From assembly GCA_947034885.2 (NCBI GenBank), contig OX344753.2, forward strand, positions 11,408,001 to 11,472,000: DNA of 64,000 nt. The letters run 5' to 3'. The notes under the pieces are model-generated. The model saw only the letters and a list, made by a program, of their open reading frames with translations, was not told where the DNA came from and did no database searches. Origin of the DNA: Thuidium tamariscinum. Its lineage: Eukaryota; Streptophyta; Bryopsida; Hypnales; Thuidiaceae. The position numbers were made by a program, and so were the translations under genes. Shown here piece by piece: positions 46,052-58,875 of this stretch (positions are counted from its first letter, which is position 1; the number at the start of each line of letters is the position of its first letter).

Positions 46052-49000
46052 GAGGATGGCGATCGGGGAGTCATTGAGGTCCACATTAATTACGAGGACA
46101 ACAAACTTCACTGCAAGATGTGTCATGCGGCTTCTCACTCGACTGAGAATTGCCTTGTCCAACCTCCACTCTCCGATGATACTTTACGGGTGCCCTCCCA
46201 CCATCAATATACACCTACTCACACCCATGCCAACATCAGAGAAGTGGATCAACGACAACGCCCATATACGCGCAACACTGTCCATCCTACCGAATCGTCA
46301 TCGGTACGGAGGTACAACCGACATCGACATCAACATCGATCCCACCCTTCGAACTGGCCATCGACACAAATACCCGATAAAGAAGGCTTTACACAAGTCC
46401 GTCCTCGTTGACAAGGAAGAATCAGCAGAAGATCGACCACTCCCGCGAGCTCAAGTCACTACTGGGAACGTCGAATCGAGCAAGAGCAACGGCATGAGAA
46501 CGAACCAGAACACGAAGGCAGCTTCCAAGGGCAGACATCTCAATAGCACAACCCCAAGGGTGACCTTAGTAACGACAATTCGCTAGGGCTAGTACACCCT
46601 ACTACCCGTGTACACCACACCCCTTCTCATAGCCAGAACAGTGCTAACCCCCATTCGCTCCTTCCCTCCCTCCCCCGACCCTTAGATCCCATGACCACCC
46701 TACACATATCGATGACATGTGTAGCATCGACAAACCTAATAATTCCCAATCCATACAAGATTTCAACTTACTCCCTGCCAACACGACTTTATCTACTTTG
46801 TGCTTAGAATCCACGCCCAACACCCCTCGGCTAGACATCACTGGAGAAATAACCAGTCCTCTATCTCACCCCCTCAATCCTGAAATCCAACCTGATCCAT
46901 CCTTAAACCAACCGCATACTCACGACGTAACCCCATCAGGAGCATGGCTTGAGCTGCTAGTTCCTCCTTCCCTCAGCCAAAAAACATTAGAAACCACAAA
47001 CCTCGTTCGCTCCACTACTAGTGCTCCCTCAGATACTAGAACGGAACCCATTAGTAGTGACAACCACCTATTACTCGATGAACTCCATGCCTTCACAAAT
47101 ACCCTCAAATTGTTGGCTGATCAAGACAACTTTGTCGACGCATCTAATCACTTCCCTAGCTTTAGAGAACCTCTCAAACTTACAACTCCAGAGCGCCAAA
47201 GAGGAACGTCATTAGCGATCCGGGTCTTTAATCAAATCTCAGGGTCACTTTCTTAGTGGCAACCTAATAGTACTTCTTCAACAATAAACACGTTAGGAGG
47301 GGCCCAATCAATTTGGGCAATCAAAGCAATAGCTAGGAACACTCACAGCGATCCAACATCCCAAATGCTGCCATTCAATTGATTTTCTCATGACCAATCG
47401 ATGGAAGCCTAGGGATATAGCGTAGATAACTCTTCACTACCTACAGATCACATAGGGGGCGCTCGAAAAACCTCCACACCCAATTGCTCATGAAATTTAC
47501 ACTAATATCCTACAATGTACGAAGACTTAACAATCCTCAAGCCATAGATAACCTACGAAATTATATCAAGAAACATCCGGTTGACTTTCTATTCATCTAG
47601 GAACATAAGCTTCGCAACACAAGAGCCACACAATTAGGTAGACTAGTATGGAAACAAGCAACCACGACCGTCATTGAGGCCACTCCTAGGTATACAACTA
47701 ATGATCGAAACGTAGGAAAAGAAGGGCTAGTGGCAATTATTTCTCCGAGGTGGTCGAAACTGATCGGCCCATCAGGCTCAGCGTTCGGTGGAAGGGCCCA
47801 ATGGTTAGTCTTAGAACACTTACTAGGAGGCGCTTTAGGATTCGTGAACATCTACGTACCACATGATTTACGGTCACGACGAGCCCTGTGGGAAACCTTG
47901 ATCCAAGAACTCCCTCGACATTGCAGATGGCTCCTACTCGGTGATTTCAACATGGTGGAAAAACGCTCGGATAAATCGAATTCGTCTGGGAATCCAATCC
48001 CTATTCTTGAAAGATCATCTTTCAACAGTTTGAAAGAAGCGTTACATGTGTTCGAGGTTTCGCTAACAGCCCCCTCACTAAAGTACTCCTGGGACAATGT
48101 TAGAGGTGATAGAGAATGAATAATGGCGCGCCTCGACCGATGCTACATTTTCACTAATTCCCCGGTCAACCACCGCGAAGTACTAGCATACCGAATTCTT
48201 AGGGATCACACCCGATCCGACTACTCTCCAGTTTTAATGAATGTCCAACTCTCGAAGTCTTCAAGTAGACCTAGTCGTTGGGTGCTATCCTCACTCCATC
48301 TCGATGAAGCTGATGCAGCGATACGTGAAGTCTAGGCCACAATGCCGTAGTATGCAACCTGTTTCTCCAAACTGAAACGAGTCATGAGATTCTATCGGGG
48401 TTTCTGCATCACGCGAGCACGTCAATACCGAGAAAGGGAGGACATCTTGAGTAAGGAGCTTGCAGACTTAACCAACCAGCTTCAAATCACCCCGTCCTCA
48501 GTGATGTTACAAAATCAGGTTAGCACCACGCGGTCCCTACTAGCCAACTTTGAAACTCAGAAGCTAGAAGGTCAAAAGACCAGGGCAAGAGCTCGTTGGA
48601 ACTCATGGGGGACAGGCTCACGGCGGAATTCTTTAAATCTATCAAAGAAGCCTTGAATACATCGATCATTAGTGAGCTGAAAGATGCAAGTGGAGTCCCT
48701 AAGTATGAGCGTGCAGATCTAGAGAATATCTGCACAGCCTTCTACTCCAACCTTTATGCACAGATTCCTTCAACCTCTCAAGAACTGGCCGACCGAGAAA
48801 AGATCCTCTCCATCGTGACAGCCAAGTTCTCTGAAAATATGGCCCAACAATTAGCAGTTCCCCTATCTATGAATGAATTACATGCGGCGTTGAATCTCAT
48901 GGCAAAGGGAAGGAGTCCAGGGCTGGACAGCATCACCGTTGAGTTCTTCTATCGCTTTTGGGACATGCTCGGCGATGCATTCACTGACATGGTATGTAAC

Positions 49001-51881
49001 TCCATAGTTAAAGGTCGTTTTCCGAATGGCATGACTTCTAGAAGCATTGTTCTGTTGTACAAAGCAGGTGATCACATTGACTTAGCCAACTGGCGTCCAA
49101 TCACACTCCTTAATGTTTCGTACAAGATCGTTGCAATGGCACTTCAAGTTCGCCTGCAGAGTCTTTTCAAAGACATCATCAGCCTAGAACAGTCTACCTT
49201 CCTTCCATCTCGACATATACTCACCAATATTCTGCTCCAATACAAAACTGTGGAATGGGCCCGGGAATCGAATCAAGACTTAATCTTCCTTAAGCTAGAC
49301 TTCACTAAAGCATATGACGTCGTTTCTTGGGATTTCTTCTTCAAGGTAATGAATAAGTTTGGCATTCCCACTTATTTTACTCAAGTGGTTCGCATGCTCC
49401 TCCAAGATGCTTCAGCTTCAGTTCTATTGAATGGTCAAGCCACTACTCAATTTCCTATCTTTCGAGGTGTGAGACAAGGGTGCCCACTGGCACCCTATCT
49501 CTTCCTCCTTGTCGGGGAAGCCTTACATCTCGCAGCCACAGTGGAACAGATTGCGAGGAGGATCGAAGGTATTAGACTTCCCAACTCTGACAGGCAACAA
49601 TTGGTCTCTCAATATGCAGATGATACTAGACTTTCCATTAGCGGTAGGAAAACGGACTTACGGAATTCCATCTCACTCCTCAAATTATTTGGATCAGCCC
49701 CAAGATTGGTCATCAACTGGACAAAGAGTATATGCTATTGGTTTTCAAGGCTCCTAAGACCGCTGTGGACGGAGCAGTTTGAACTATCATGGCCCCTCCA
49801 GGGTCCCTTTCAAAATTGTTAGGCGCCCCCTTTGGCATTACCCTAGATACCACTAATACGGATGCGTTTCTCTAGCAAAAAATCGCGAAGAAATTGACAT
49901 ACTGGAGCAAACAGCACCTCTCTTTAGAAGGCAGAGTGACGGTAATCAACGCTATACTGCTTTCTACTATTTATTACTTCATTGCAATATAAAGTGGATC
50001 CCTACAATGCATTAGGTCAATTCGTGGTTGTATTTGCAATTATCTTTGGTGTGGGGCGAATCATGCTACCACATCTAGGGTCAATTGGGAAGATTGTTGT
50101 TTGCCCAAATCTATTGGTGGCCTTAAGATCTTGGACCCTGAAGTCTCATTCACCGTTCTTCTGAGTAAGTGGATCATATTTGCCATTGAGCCAGGGATAA
50201 CTAACCTCAAAGTTCTCTTAAGGTACATAATTAGTAGGATGAAGCCCATCACAAAGGAGGGATTCTAGTCACCTACCCAGGCGTGGCTCATGGTAAAATC
50301 ACACTCAGTATCACGAGGCTCTAAAGTATGGAATAGAATAACTTCAACCTGGCGGAAGTTATCCAAGCACATCCTTCCAATTCCACCATCTAATGGAGAT
50401 GAGGTGTTAGCCACCAATCTTTAGTGGACTTCGGAATTTATTGGGTCCAGGTTCCAATTCAACCGAGCGAGGACAAGAGAGCTTGCTCGACAAGGCCTCA
50501 GTACTATTGGAAATCTATGTGACAAAAATCGACATAGCTTTCGACCCTAGATGGCCATTGCAACCGACTTCAACTTGCTAGACACAGAGTTTAATAAGTG
50601 GAGGCTTCTTGTCTCGCTCATCCCACAATCCTGGATTGATATGCTTACTATCGAGGCTAACTCAATCAAGGTTGGAGACTGGTTAGGCATTTACAATTCA
50701 CCAAAAGACAAAGTGCCAAGCCTAGTTTGGCAAATCAATGCCTCTGGCTTCACGATTAGTCCCAATCAACCGCAGACTTTCCCCCTCCCGCTTGACTCTA
50801 AATCAGCAGTAGTTCAACAAGAGTCGAGACAACTGAAGTCTAGCATGATGAGCCGAGACTACACAGTAGCCCAAGGCTTAGTCTGCCGAATTCGCATCCT
50901 TGAATTCTCCAAGAATACCAAGGGCGGCACAAGCCTTTCCTTCATTGGTGATATCCAGTCATTGAGTTTCAATCCAGGGCATTGGAAGTGGTCCTTGGGA
51001 CACGCTCTCTTGGACTACACCTCGGTAATTGGAAAGAAGCTTTTAACGTCGCAAAAACAATTCAAGAAACCCATCCCTTCAAAATGGCCAGCCATCCTTC
51101 ATACCAATTTTTCACCTGATTGGAAAGATTTATGGAGTAAGTCCTGACCACAGAAAAATGCGGCCTTCATGTGGTCTATCTGGCATACGGCGGTAGCAAT
51201 TCGTACTTGGCGGGTAAGGATTAATCCCAGGATAACCATTACATGTGATTGTTGTGATAACGCAGAGGAGGAGACGCCTACACATCGATTCCACAGTTGT
51301 CCCCAAGCCCAACTGGTATGAAACTACGCCCAATCCATAGTCCATTACATTAGGGAATCTTGAGCAGGACCTCTCACCCCTCTTTCAGCTATCCAGTGTA
51401 TTTTTGGTGCGTCATTACCCCGTCAGTTCCGTGAGGTCAAGACTTTGTGGTCCTTGTTGCGAGGCCATGCGTTTTGGACTATCTGGATTGCGAGGAATAG
51501 TAAGGCTTTTGCAAACGAGACCTGGCCGAAGGAACACCTACAACAAACTCTTTGGAATGCTCTTTTAGATTCGGGGAGGGCAGCTCACTTAAGGATTCAG
51601 AACAGGGTACGCCAACACCCCCAGCATGAAGAGAAAAACCTTGCTAAGTTTGAGTGTATTCAGCTCCAATCGTCTGTTATAGCTTACAAACAAGGAAACA
51701 ATGAGATTGTGTAGAATCGCATCAGACCTCCAGAATGTAATTTTGATTAGTTAGGTCGTGGGTGGATCTTAGTTTGTTTTCCTCGCGTCCTGGTTCCTTC
51801 TGTGTATCCGGTCTCCGGGCCTGGATGTGTTCTTTTGGTGTTTTAATGCAATGGGCTCTGCCTAGTTGTTCAAAAAAAGAA
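46052..51881 (+). mobile_element. L1-type LINE, 5'-truncated and inactivated
   Basis: Perfect 16 bp duplications flank the element, and it ends in an A-rich tail (51872-51886). It begins inside ORF1, a few dozen codons before a CCHC zinc knuckle (C-x2-C-x4-H-x4-C, 46112-46153), so 5' truncation is clear. ORF2 starts at ATG 47490 (MKFTLISYNVRRLNN). The endonuclease part has WLLLGDFNMVE and ARLDRCYIF. Reverse transcriptase follows at about 48600-49740 (LDFTKAYDVVSWDFF, RGVRQGCPLAPYLF, YADD at 49613-49624), then a zf-RVT-like finger near 51170-51310 (WHTAVAIRTWRVRI, CDCCDN, HRFHSC). In-frame stops (for example a TAG in LFI-stop-EHKL and a TGA before MARLDR) and frame changes near 48597 and 49737 show it is dead. 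The tail region RNSKAFANETWP is also typical of plant LINEs. Confidence 0.95.
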
Positions 51882-51897
51882 AAAAATGACCCTTCAA
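51882..51897 (+). repeat. LINE target-site duplication, right copy
   Basis: AAAAATGACCCTTCAA, identical to the left copy. Confidence 0.92.
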
Positions 51898-53106
51898 AAA
51901 TTGACTATGATTATTAAGGTAATATTCAAATTTTAGAAATGAAAATAATTAAATCCTAAAATTTTGAACTCAAAGAGAATTTTTTTTGTATAGGTTGCAA
52001 ATGTTCTATCCATAGTCAATTTCAAAAAGAGTTTCAAATATATGGTTTTTAATTTTATTAATAAATATAAGTTAGAAAAGCAATTGATTTAACAATATGG
52101 ATATGATGTATAGATCATATTTTAGAAATTCTTTTTTGAAAAACACCAATACATTATTATTTTTAATTGAACTTTATAATATATCTTCACAATTTTCGAA
52201 ATCCAAATTTTCTTTTGGTCTTTAGTGGTTAACATACAGTTTCAAATAATATATGAATAGCTACAAGTTTTCAAAGTGTTGATCATATGTAATAAAATCA
52301 ATCAAAGGCTCTTATATTTGAATGATATATACAAAGATTATTGAAAGAAATAATATTGATGATGCTATTCTAAAAATAATACCAAATGCTTGAAATTCTT
52401 TCTTTAGGATTATATTATGGTGTATTAGTGTAAAATATCATAGTACATATTTTTTATTGTATCATCAAAAAATTCAAAAAAACAACATTTTATGATAATA
52501 ATTTCATTTTTTTGAATCACTAAAGAATTTTTTTTAGATTTTATATTCTTAAATAGAATTATAAATGAATAACTAAAGAATATTCATGAAAAATTAATTA
52601 CCAATAGAAATCTAATGCCTTTAGGGCTTTGACATCAATGTTTAAATTTTCATTGCCAATGTCTCCAAATTCAAAATATGGCCACAAAACCTTCAATTGA
52701 GCTTCATGTCAATTATCAACTAATAGTGTGGAAAGTAGTAGAGCTCTAGTATTCATTTTGAATTTCAATCTTATATTTTAATTAAATGAGACTATATATT
52801 ACTAATGAATATGAAAAAATCTCAATTGGTATTGTGAATTTTTTTGATGTAATGTCTAGGACAAAAATTAAAATTGAATTGGTGAGAATATTTTTATTAA
52901 TCAAATTAATTTGAAATGGCTTTATAAGGTATAAGTAAAAATGAAGAACATTGTGTAAACTTCTCAAATTATTATTTTTTTCATTTACATTCAAAATGCC
53001 TTTTGTAATGAAGTCAAACATTGCTATCAAGAAAAATTTAGCATTGATATATTCACTAAACTATTGCAATTGCAATTGTCTAAAATGACTTCTAATCTTA
53101 AAATTA
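51898..53106. other. AT-rich intergenic DNA
   Basis: No gene supported; the 82-codon minus frame at 52782-53030 is low-complexity Ile/Asn/Leu and not credible. Confidence 0.5.
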
Positions 53107-53444
53107 TAAGGTAATAGGTTCATAAATGGACCATCTAAGGATTGGAAGTCTAGAACTGAATTTTGGGGAGGTGAAACATCTTGAAATATTTTCGAGTAAA
53201 TTTTCCTTAAAGGACAAGTGGAATTGACATCTTAATTAAGTCATTTCATAATTTTTGGAGCTTTGTGGAATTAGTTATGAAATTTTGAAGTTAAAATGAC
53301 GTAGGGCTCTAAAATTGCCCACCTTCTAAAATGTACATTATTTATTCATTGTTGAAATCTATGAAAAAATAGCATGTACAAATAGTGTACATTTAAGGAA
53401 GTGGGCCATTTTATATCCTAAACAGTTTTTAACCTGTTACCTTA
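53107..53444 (+). mobile_element. MITE family D, copy 4
   Basis: Begins TAAGGTAATAGGTTC and ends AACCTGTTACCTTA, with the family blocks GGGAGGTGAAAC, GTGGAATTGACATCTTAA, TTAGTTATGAAATTTTGA and ATCTATGAAAAA. Confidence 0.85.
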
Positions 53445-56400
53445 ATTGCAATAGTTGAAAATGACTTTTGATGTTTCAATAAACTATTGCAATTTCTATT
53501 TAAACACGGTAATAATATTGCAAAATTTGGATTTCAATACGATAAGATCCCAATAGTCTTTGCATCCAAAAAGTGAAAATACACTGGTCAAATTTGATTT
53601 TGATTTTTGAAAATAGGTATCCATTTGATTTAACCCCTATACAACCAAAATTGTGTTTTTTGGAAACATAGCGAATTTGGGCAGCTCACTATAGATGGAA
53701 TTTTTCTTCTTCTTTTTTGAAATTTTCACAAAATATGTACCTAAGGAGTATTTTTAAGACCTAACAATTTCATAATTTTTGACTATATGGTTAAAAAATT
53801 ATTGCATGATATGTGATTTTCATTGTTCGGTGGGTGGTTCAAGCAGATAAAAAAACTTCATCAAAAAATATTTTTTTAAGAAATAAAAATTTGAAACTTG
53901 TTCTTTAGATTTATATAGATATGGGAAGCTTTGAATCATGCCATCCGGATTAATGAGATGAAAGTTATGAGGAGTTTTAGTTTGTAGGTAGTTTGTAGGA
54001 AGTTAAGGAGTGTCTACTCTAAAATAAACTTTGAAGTCCTTTATTTAATTCAATTTTTAATATTTTTGAAAAAAAATAAAATTATTGGATGTAGATTGTT
54101 TACTACAACATTACAACTATTTGGATTGGCATTTTTTAATTTGATAAATTAATTGTTAACAATTTAGTATTTTGAATCATTATCTACTTCTTTCTATTTA
54201 CTATTTTTTTTTGTACAATTCAAAATGATTTGAAAATTTTCAAGCATGTAGCAAACTTGACTTGAAGATTGGATCCAAACAGTTACAACCATTTTGGACA
54301 TTTTTCATACAAATGTGCCCCTTTGAAGTGCAACTGTCCAGATTTCCAAAGTGGTAAAAAAGGATTTTTGTAACTTCAAACACTAATATCTTGCAATCTA
54401 CAAAGTAGAATTTTTTGAAATTTTTTTTACATGCTCTTGAATTAGTGCACTAAAAGATCCTACAATTATATTATTCTAAAAAAATTTTAATCATAAGATT
54501 TGGTAGTTGTTTTGAAAATGACAAGTTTGGAGTTGTTTTGGTGAAAACATAGTCAAAAATCTTTAGGGGTTAAAATTACAAAATGAATTACTGAATTTTT
54601 CTTTCTAATCAATTTCAAAATGTTGAAATAATTCAAAATTTATAAGATTTATTACAATAGGATACTTCATGTATTACAATCCAAATATTAGCAAAATATT
54701 GTGTGTATTTCATTTTTATATTTTTTTCAAAAAGAATGGTTTAAAAAAAAATTATAAAAAAATCATCTCATTTTAAACTTCATTGTCAATTAAAATCCTA
54801 GATTATTCCACTCTGACTTTGGATTAAATACATAGCAAGGTACCTCTTCTTGGATATTTAGAAGAAGATTGCAATTTAAATTGAAGTCAAATTTATCATT
54901 TTCCCAAGCCTTGGGGGCCACCTTGCTTGTTGCCTAGTTGGGGTTTATAAGTTAAGAATGTTATGAGGAAGGTATCTACATCTAAAAAAACAAAAGTAAA
55001 TATAATTTGGTTTGAGAAATTTTCAAAGTCTTTATAAATATATTACAAATTTTCAAAGTTTATGTCCTAAGAACATTTAATATTGACACCCAACTACCCT
55101 TAATTGAATATCCTTTAAATTAAAAAATGCTTTGAATTCTTAATAGTTACATCTAATACTTCTTCAACTTCCATTGGTTCTTTTTGAAAACTAATTGTGA
55201 ATTTGATCAAACACTTCATTATATTGAGATCTATGAATGTTTGTGAAGAATCCTATTCTATTTAGTTGGTGGTAAAGTACTTGTGTTGCAAAAGGGTGAA
55301 CATACCTTAGAGCAACTCCACTAAAATATGTCCAATAAGCTTCAAGTGCATCAAAATGGCAAGTCTATGCTGGGTAGGCAAGAAATGGAGGTCTAGTAGT
55401 ATGTAAAACTTTAGAGGTGTAGTCTTTTAAGTAAATAAGGATATAGGTGCAAACATTGGGTAATTAACAAAGAATATTATTTTTCATCTATCAATTTCTT
55501 TATACTCTATCATTATATAATTTCTAATTGGGGGCATTAAATAGAAGGCATACATTAATTTTAATTTCCAATTGCCATGAATTTATGGTATGCTATTTTA
55601 CTATAAAATAAAAACCTATTTCATTTATTCTTTGAACTATATTTTATTTGTCACCCCATTTTTTTCCATTACTTACTAGTCACAATTAGCAAATTTGTTG
55701 TAGATTGATTGTGTAGTTTACAAATATGTTGCTTCTTAAACACATTCCAAAATTGAAAATACACAATTTTTATTGAAACACTCACTTTCTTTTATTGAAA
55801 ATATATAGTCATTGTTGAAACAAAAACATTGATTAACCAAACATTGCCAATGATGAACAATTTGAAATTGAATGCAATTCATAAGCCAACTATAGGTAAT
55901 AAGTGGGATTAAGTCTTCATTTGATCATTTGAAAAGCCAACTTATAAGTCATTCCCTCTTAATAAGACTTGTGTCCTAGAAAATGAATATAAAGGGAGGA
56001 ATCTTAAGTCTATTTTTTTCTAATAGGATCCATTATTTCACACTCTATAGCACTTTGAACACATCCAATGGTATTTTATATACACTAGAGTATAGTGAAC
56101 CAAATTATATTTTTATCCCAATTATTTTTTTAGAACCTTATCATTTATTTGCACCTAGATTTCTACTTCTACCTCTTACTACACTCCCCAAGTCTGGAAT
56201 GCACTAGCTATGTTTTTCCTAGACAAAACTTTAATTCTTATTTTTACTTTCAACAAAATCTATCTAATTGTTGAGGCCAACAACTTATGCACTTGTTTTT
56301 GAGGCCTTATTCATTAAATTGAGACAAAATGGACATTTTGAGACTTTAGCCTAATTCTTTGAGACATCTATTCTAACAAATTAGAAATCTATGAATATAT

Positions 56401-56591
56401 CAACTTTTAAAAAATTAAAGGTTTGTAAATGTATTAATATATTAAAGTCTCAATTCTAAAAAAAGATTTGATATCAAATACTTATTATTGTCTAAATGTA
56501 AAGTCAAAGAAAATATGAGACTATAAATTGTCTCATTTTAAATAATATAGTTCCATGGCAATTTCTACTAAAAGTATGTTTCTTGTGAACT
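53445..56591. other. AT-rich intergenic DNA
   Basis: Long, very AT-rich stretch with no gene, RNA or clearly bounded element. Confidence 0.5.
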
Positions 56592-56755
56592 CACTAGAAG
56601 AAATTTGTGTTTGCCTCAACAAAATCTACTTGATGTGTTTGTTGAGGCAAATGCAAAAACTGTGTTTTTCTATGTTTTTCAATGCAATTTTTGCATTTGC
56701 CTCAACAAACACATCAAGTAGATTTTGTTGAGGCAAACGCAAATTTCTTCTAGTG
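56592..56755. mobile_element. CACTA-type foldback mini-element with ACT duplication
   Basis: The ends CACTAGAAGAAATTTG and CAAATTTCTTCTAGTG start arms of about 70 bases that are reverse complements with about two mismatches, around a loop of roughly 24 bases. Flanking ACT on both sides (56589-56591, 56756-56758) is the 3 bp duplication expected for CACTA elements. Confidence 0.93.
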
Positions 56756-57244
56756 ACTACAATTGAAAAATGATACAATGTACAAGGGAAGTAGTGAAGC
56801 AAAAGGTATCATTCTATGTTGTTGTGGACTTCCACAAATGTGCTAAGCATAACTTTCTATTTTTCTAGCACTATTTTTAGCCAAACTATTATAACAATTT
56901 TATAAAAAATTTCCCCTCTAAACTCCAAGACTCTATATAGCATCAATTCACTAGTACAAAAAGTCCAAATTGTAGGAGATGCTATTAATGTCACAAATTT
57001 TGCAAATGATGTTATTGCTTTGCATTGATGAATTTTTAAAGTGTCATGCTTGCCGTCCAAGATGATTGTAAACTTTCGAATTATTGTGGCAAATTACCCA
57101 AACTAAAAGTTGTTCGATACTTGACTGTGATAAGTTCTCTACCTTGTGTGAAATCAGCCTCTCTTCCTCATGTAAAAATCCTTGTTTTAAAAATAAATTT
57201 TTAAGAAAAACCCAAAAAAACCTAGTGTGCTTGTGATACAGTAG

Positions 57245-57481
57245 GGTTGGGGTGAACTAGCCCCCTGGCTTAGCCACTCCAAGTAATTTTAGGGGTGTAA
57301 ATAAAACAAAAAGTCCCCTAATGTATGCTTATCTAGTTTACTGTAAACACTCTTCTTATTTAATTTGGAGCCTGTGATTGCAAATATGAATTCAAAATTT
57401 GAAAGAAAAATTATTTGCAAAAAATAAAAAATTCGAGCGTTTTCCTAAGTGGCTGAGCAAGGGGGTCAATTCACCCCAGCC
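57245..57481. mobile_element. MITE with GGGGTGAAYTRR termini
   Basis: 33-base inverted ends (GGTTGGGGTGAACTAGCCCC and CTTAGCCAC on the left; GTGGCTGAGCAAGGGGGTCA on the right) with several mismatches. The first bases resemble the ends of the hairpin at 42252-42407. The interior is A-rich. Confidence 0.8.
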
Positions 57482-57950
57482 ATGAAATAGTATGACACGC
57501 ACAAATAAGGGAGAAACACCCATTTCCATCCCTGTACCTATTCCTAGACCCTAGAGTACCACTAAATCTGTCCATAAGCATTCATTAAAGCGTCCGACAA
57601 ATGTTTAATTCTAATTTGCCAACGTAGTTGTAAGACACATGTATAGTTTTCATTCACTGACAACTGATTTCAGCAGGTGTTCAGTTAAAGGTACACCTAT
57701 AGGACGATTCCAGTGGTCTAGAGAGCCAACACTTTGGAAATTTATAGAAATTACATATTGATTCCGAAAATTTTGATTTTTTTTTAATATTCACGATTTT
57801 CACTTGCTAATACTGGAAAAATATCAGTTTTAGAAAACGTTGCCTCCAACTATGCTGAATTCCTTATTTGGACGGTTTTGGGTGCTTCCACTGTAGTGAG
57901 GGTAACTCTCTATATCTGATCGCGTACATTTAAAAATCAGACCGCTGGCC
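57482..57950. promoter_or_regulatory. Presumed promoter region of the PLAC8 gene
   Basis: Lies between the MITE and the GC-rich leader of the PLAC8 gene. CTATAT at about 57911 is a possible TATA-like element. No gene. Confidence 0.3.
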
Positions 57951-58085
57951 CTCACTCATTGGCACTAATAATAACTAGACTCCGCCCACCCCAGTCCGGC
58001 CAGTCGTCGGCAACTCGGCACCGAAGCTTCTCCGCTCGCCTGCAGCAGCCCCTCGTGACTGTTCCCTTGCATCGTGCAGCCAACA

Positions 58086-58295
58086 ATGGCGACAATCAAT
58101 CCTCTCTCGCTTCCCCGTCACTTCGGTTCACGCGCACTCCGTCTTTCCGACACGCTACAGTACTCTTTGCCTTTCTTCCAATCTCGCAGCCAACATTTCT
58201 CTCCGAGCGCACACAGTTCATGCCAATCCATCGCAAATCAAACCCAACTGCATCATTCTCATTTCATCAGCAATTTTCTTGGTTTCGTGAGCTGA
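58086..58295 (+). CDS. Upstream ORF (69 codons) in the PLAC8 leader
   Basis: ATG in a favourable context (ACAATGGCG) opens MATINPLSLPRHFGSRALRL and ends 10 bases before the PLAC8 start, in another frame. Ser/His/Gln/Phe-rich and somewhat transit-peptide-like. If the leader is transcribed this far, ribosomes would meet this frame first. Confidence 0.45.
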   Translation: MATINPLSLPRHFGSRALRLSDTLQYSLPFFQSRSQHFSPSAHSSCQSIANQTQLHHSHFISNFLGFVS

Positions 58296-58305
58296 AGGAT
58301 TAGCG

Positions 58306-58875
58306 ATGGGGATTTACGAGCAAGGCGCGAGCAATTCGCCTCCAGAGCCCGTGATGGGACACCCAATGTACCCCCCTCTTTACAATCACACAAGCTACGA
58401 GCAGCAGCAGCAGCAGCAGCAACAGCAGAGTCTTCCCCCCGCAGTGTTATACCCGGAGTCGTACAACACGGAAGAATGGGCCACTAAGCTGTGTGGCTGC
58501 TGCAGTGACTGCGACGTCTGCTGCCAAACCTGTTGTTGCCCGTGCGTTTCCTTTGGCCAGATCGCGGAGATCTTGGACGAAGGCCAGACGACTTGCGCGG
58601 CGCAGGGGGTGATCTACGGACTGCTCTGTTCTGTCGGGATCCCGTGTGTGTACTCGTTCATGTGGCGGCAGAAGCTGAGGCGCAAGTTTCGGCTGGAGAA
58701 GGGGGCTTGTGGGGATTTCTGCGTGCACTGCTGTTGCGAGACGTGTGCGTTGTGTCAGGAGCATCGGGAGTTGCAGAGGCGAGGCTTGGATCCGTCCTTG
58801 GGGTGGGAGGTGGCGAAACAGCACTTGGGGAGGACCATGGACGTGCCCACGACTCAGGGCGGCATGCAGCGGTAG
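58306..58875 (+). CDS. PLAC8-domain Cys-rich membrane protein (FW2.2/CNR/PCR type), single exon
   Basis: PLAC8 proteins of plants sit at the plasma membrane and act in metal transport or organ-size control; the role of this one is not shown by sequence. 189 residues, usual family size. Residues 1-50 are Pro/Tyr/Gln-rich with a nine-Gln run (33-41). The PLAC8 domain spans about 55-165: WATKLCGCCSDCDVCC, the family motif CC-x4-CPC (residues 72-80), then VSFGQIAEILDEG. A hydrophobic segment GVIYGLLCSVGIPCVYSF follows, and then basic RQKLRRKFRL, CVHCCCETCALCQEHRELQ and a short tail. The start fits the family layout and follows an in-frame TAG closely. No intron is needed. The antisense 186-codon frame is a shadow. 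Confidence 0.93.
   Translation: MGIYEQGASNSPPEPVMGHPMYPPLYNHTSYEQQQQQQQQQSLPPAVLYPESYNTEEWATKLCGCCSDCDVCCQTCCCPCVSFGQIAEILDEGQTTCAAQGVIYGLLCSVGIPCVYSFMWRQKLRRKFRLEKGACGDFCVHCCCETCALCQEHRELQRRGLDPSLGWEVAKQHLGRTMDVPTTQGGMQR

Noticed and set aside
57959-58303. 114-codon frame ending two bases before the PLAC8 ATG
   Set aside because: Starts at TTG, not ATG, and reads as leader sequence; the ATG-initiated uORF at 58086 is the only one kept.
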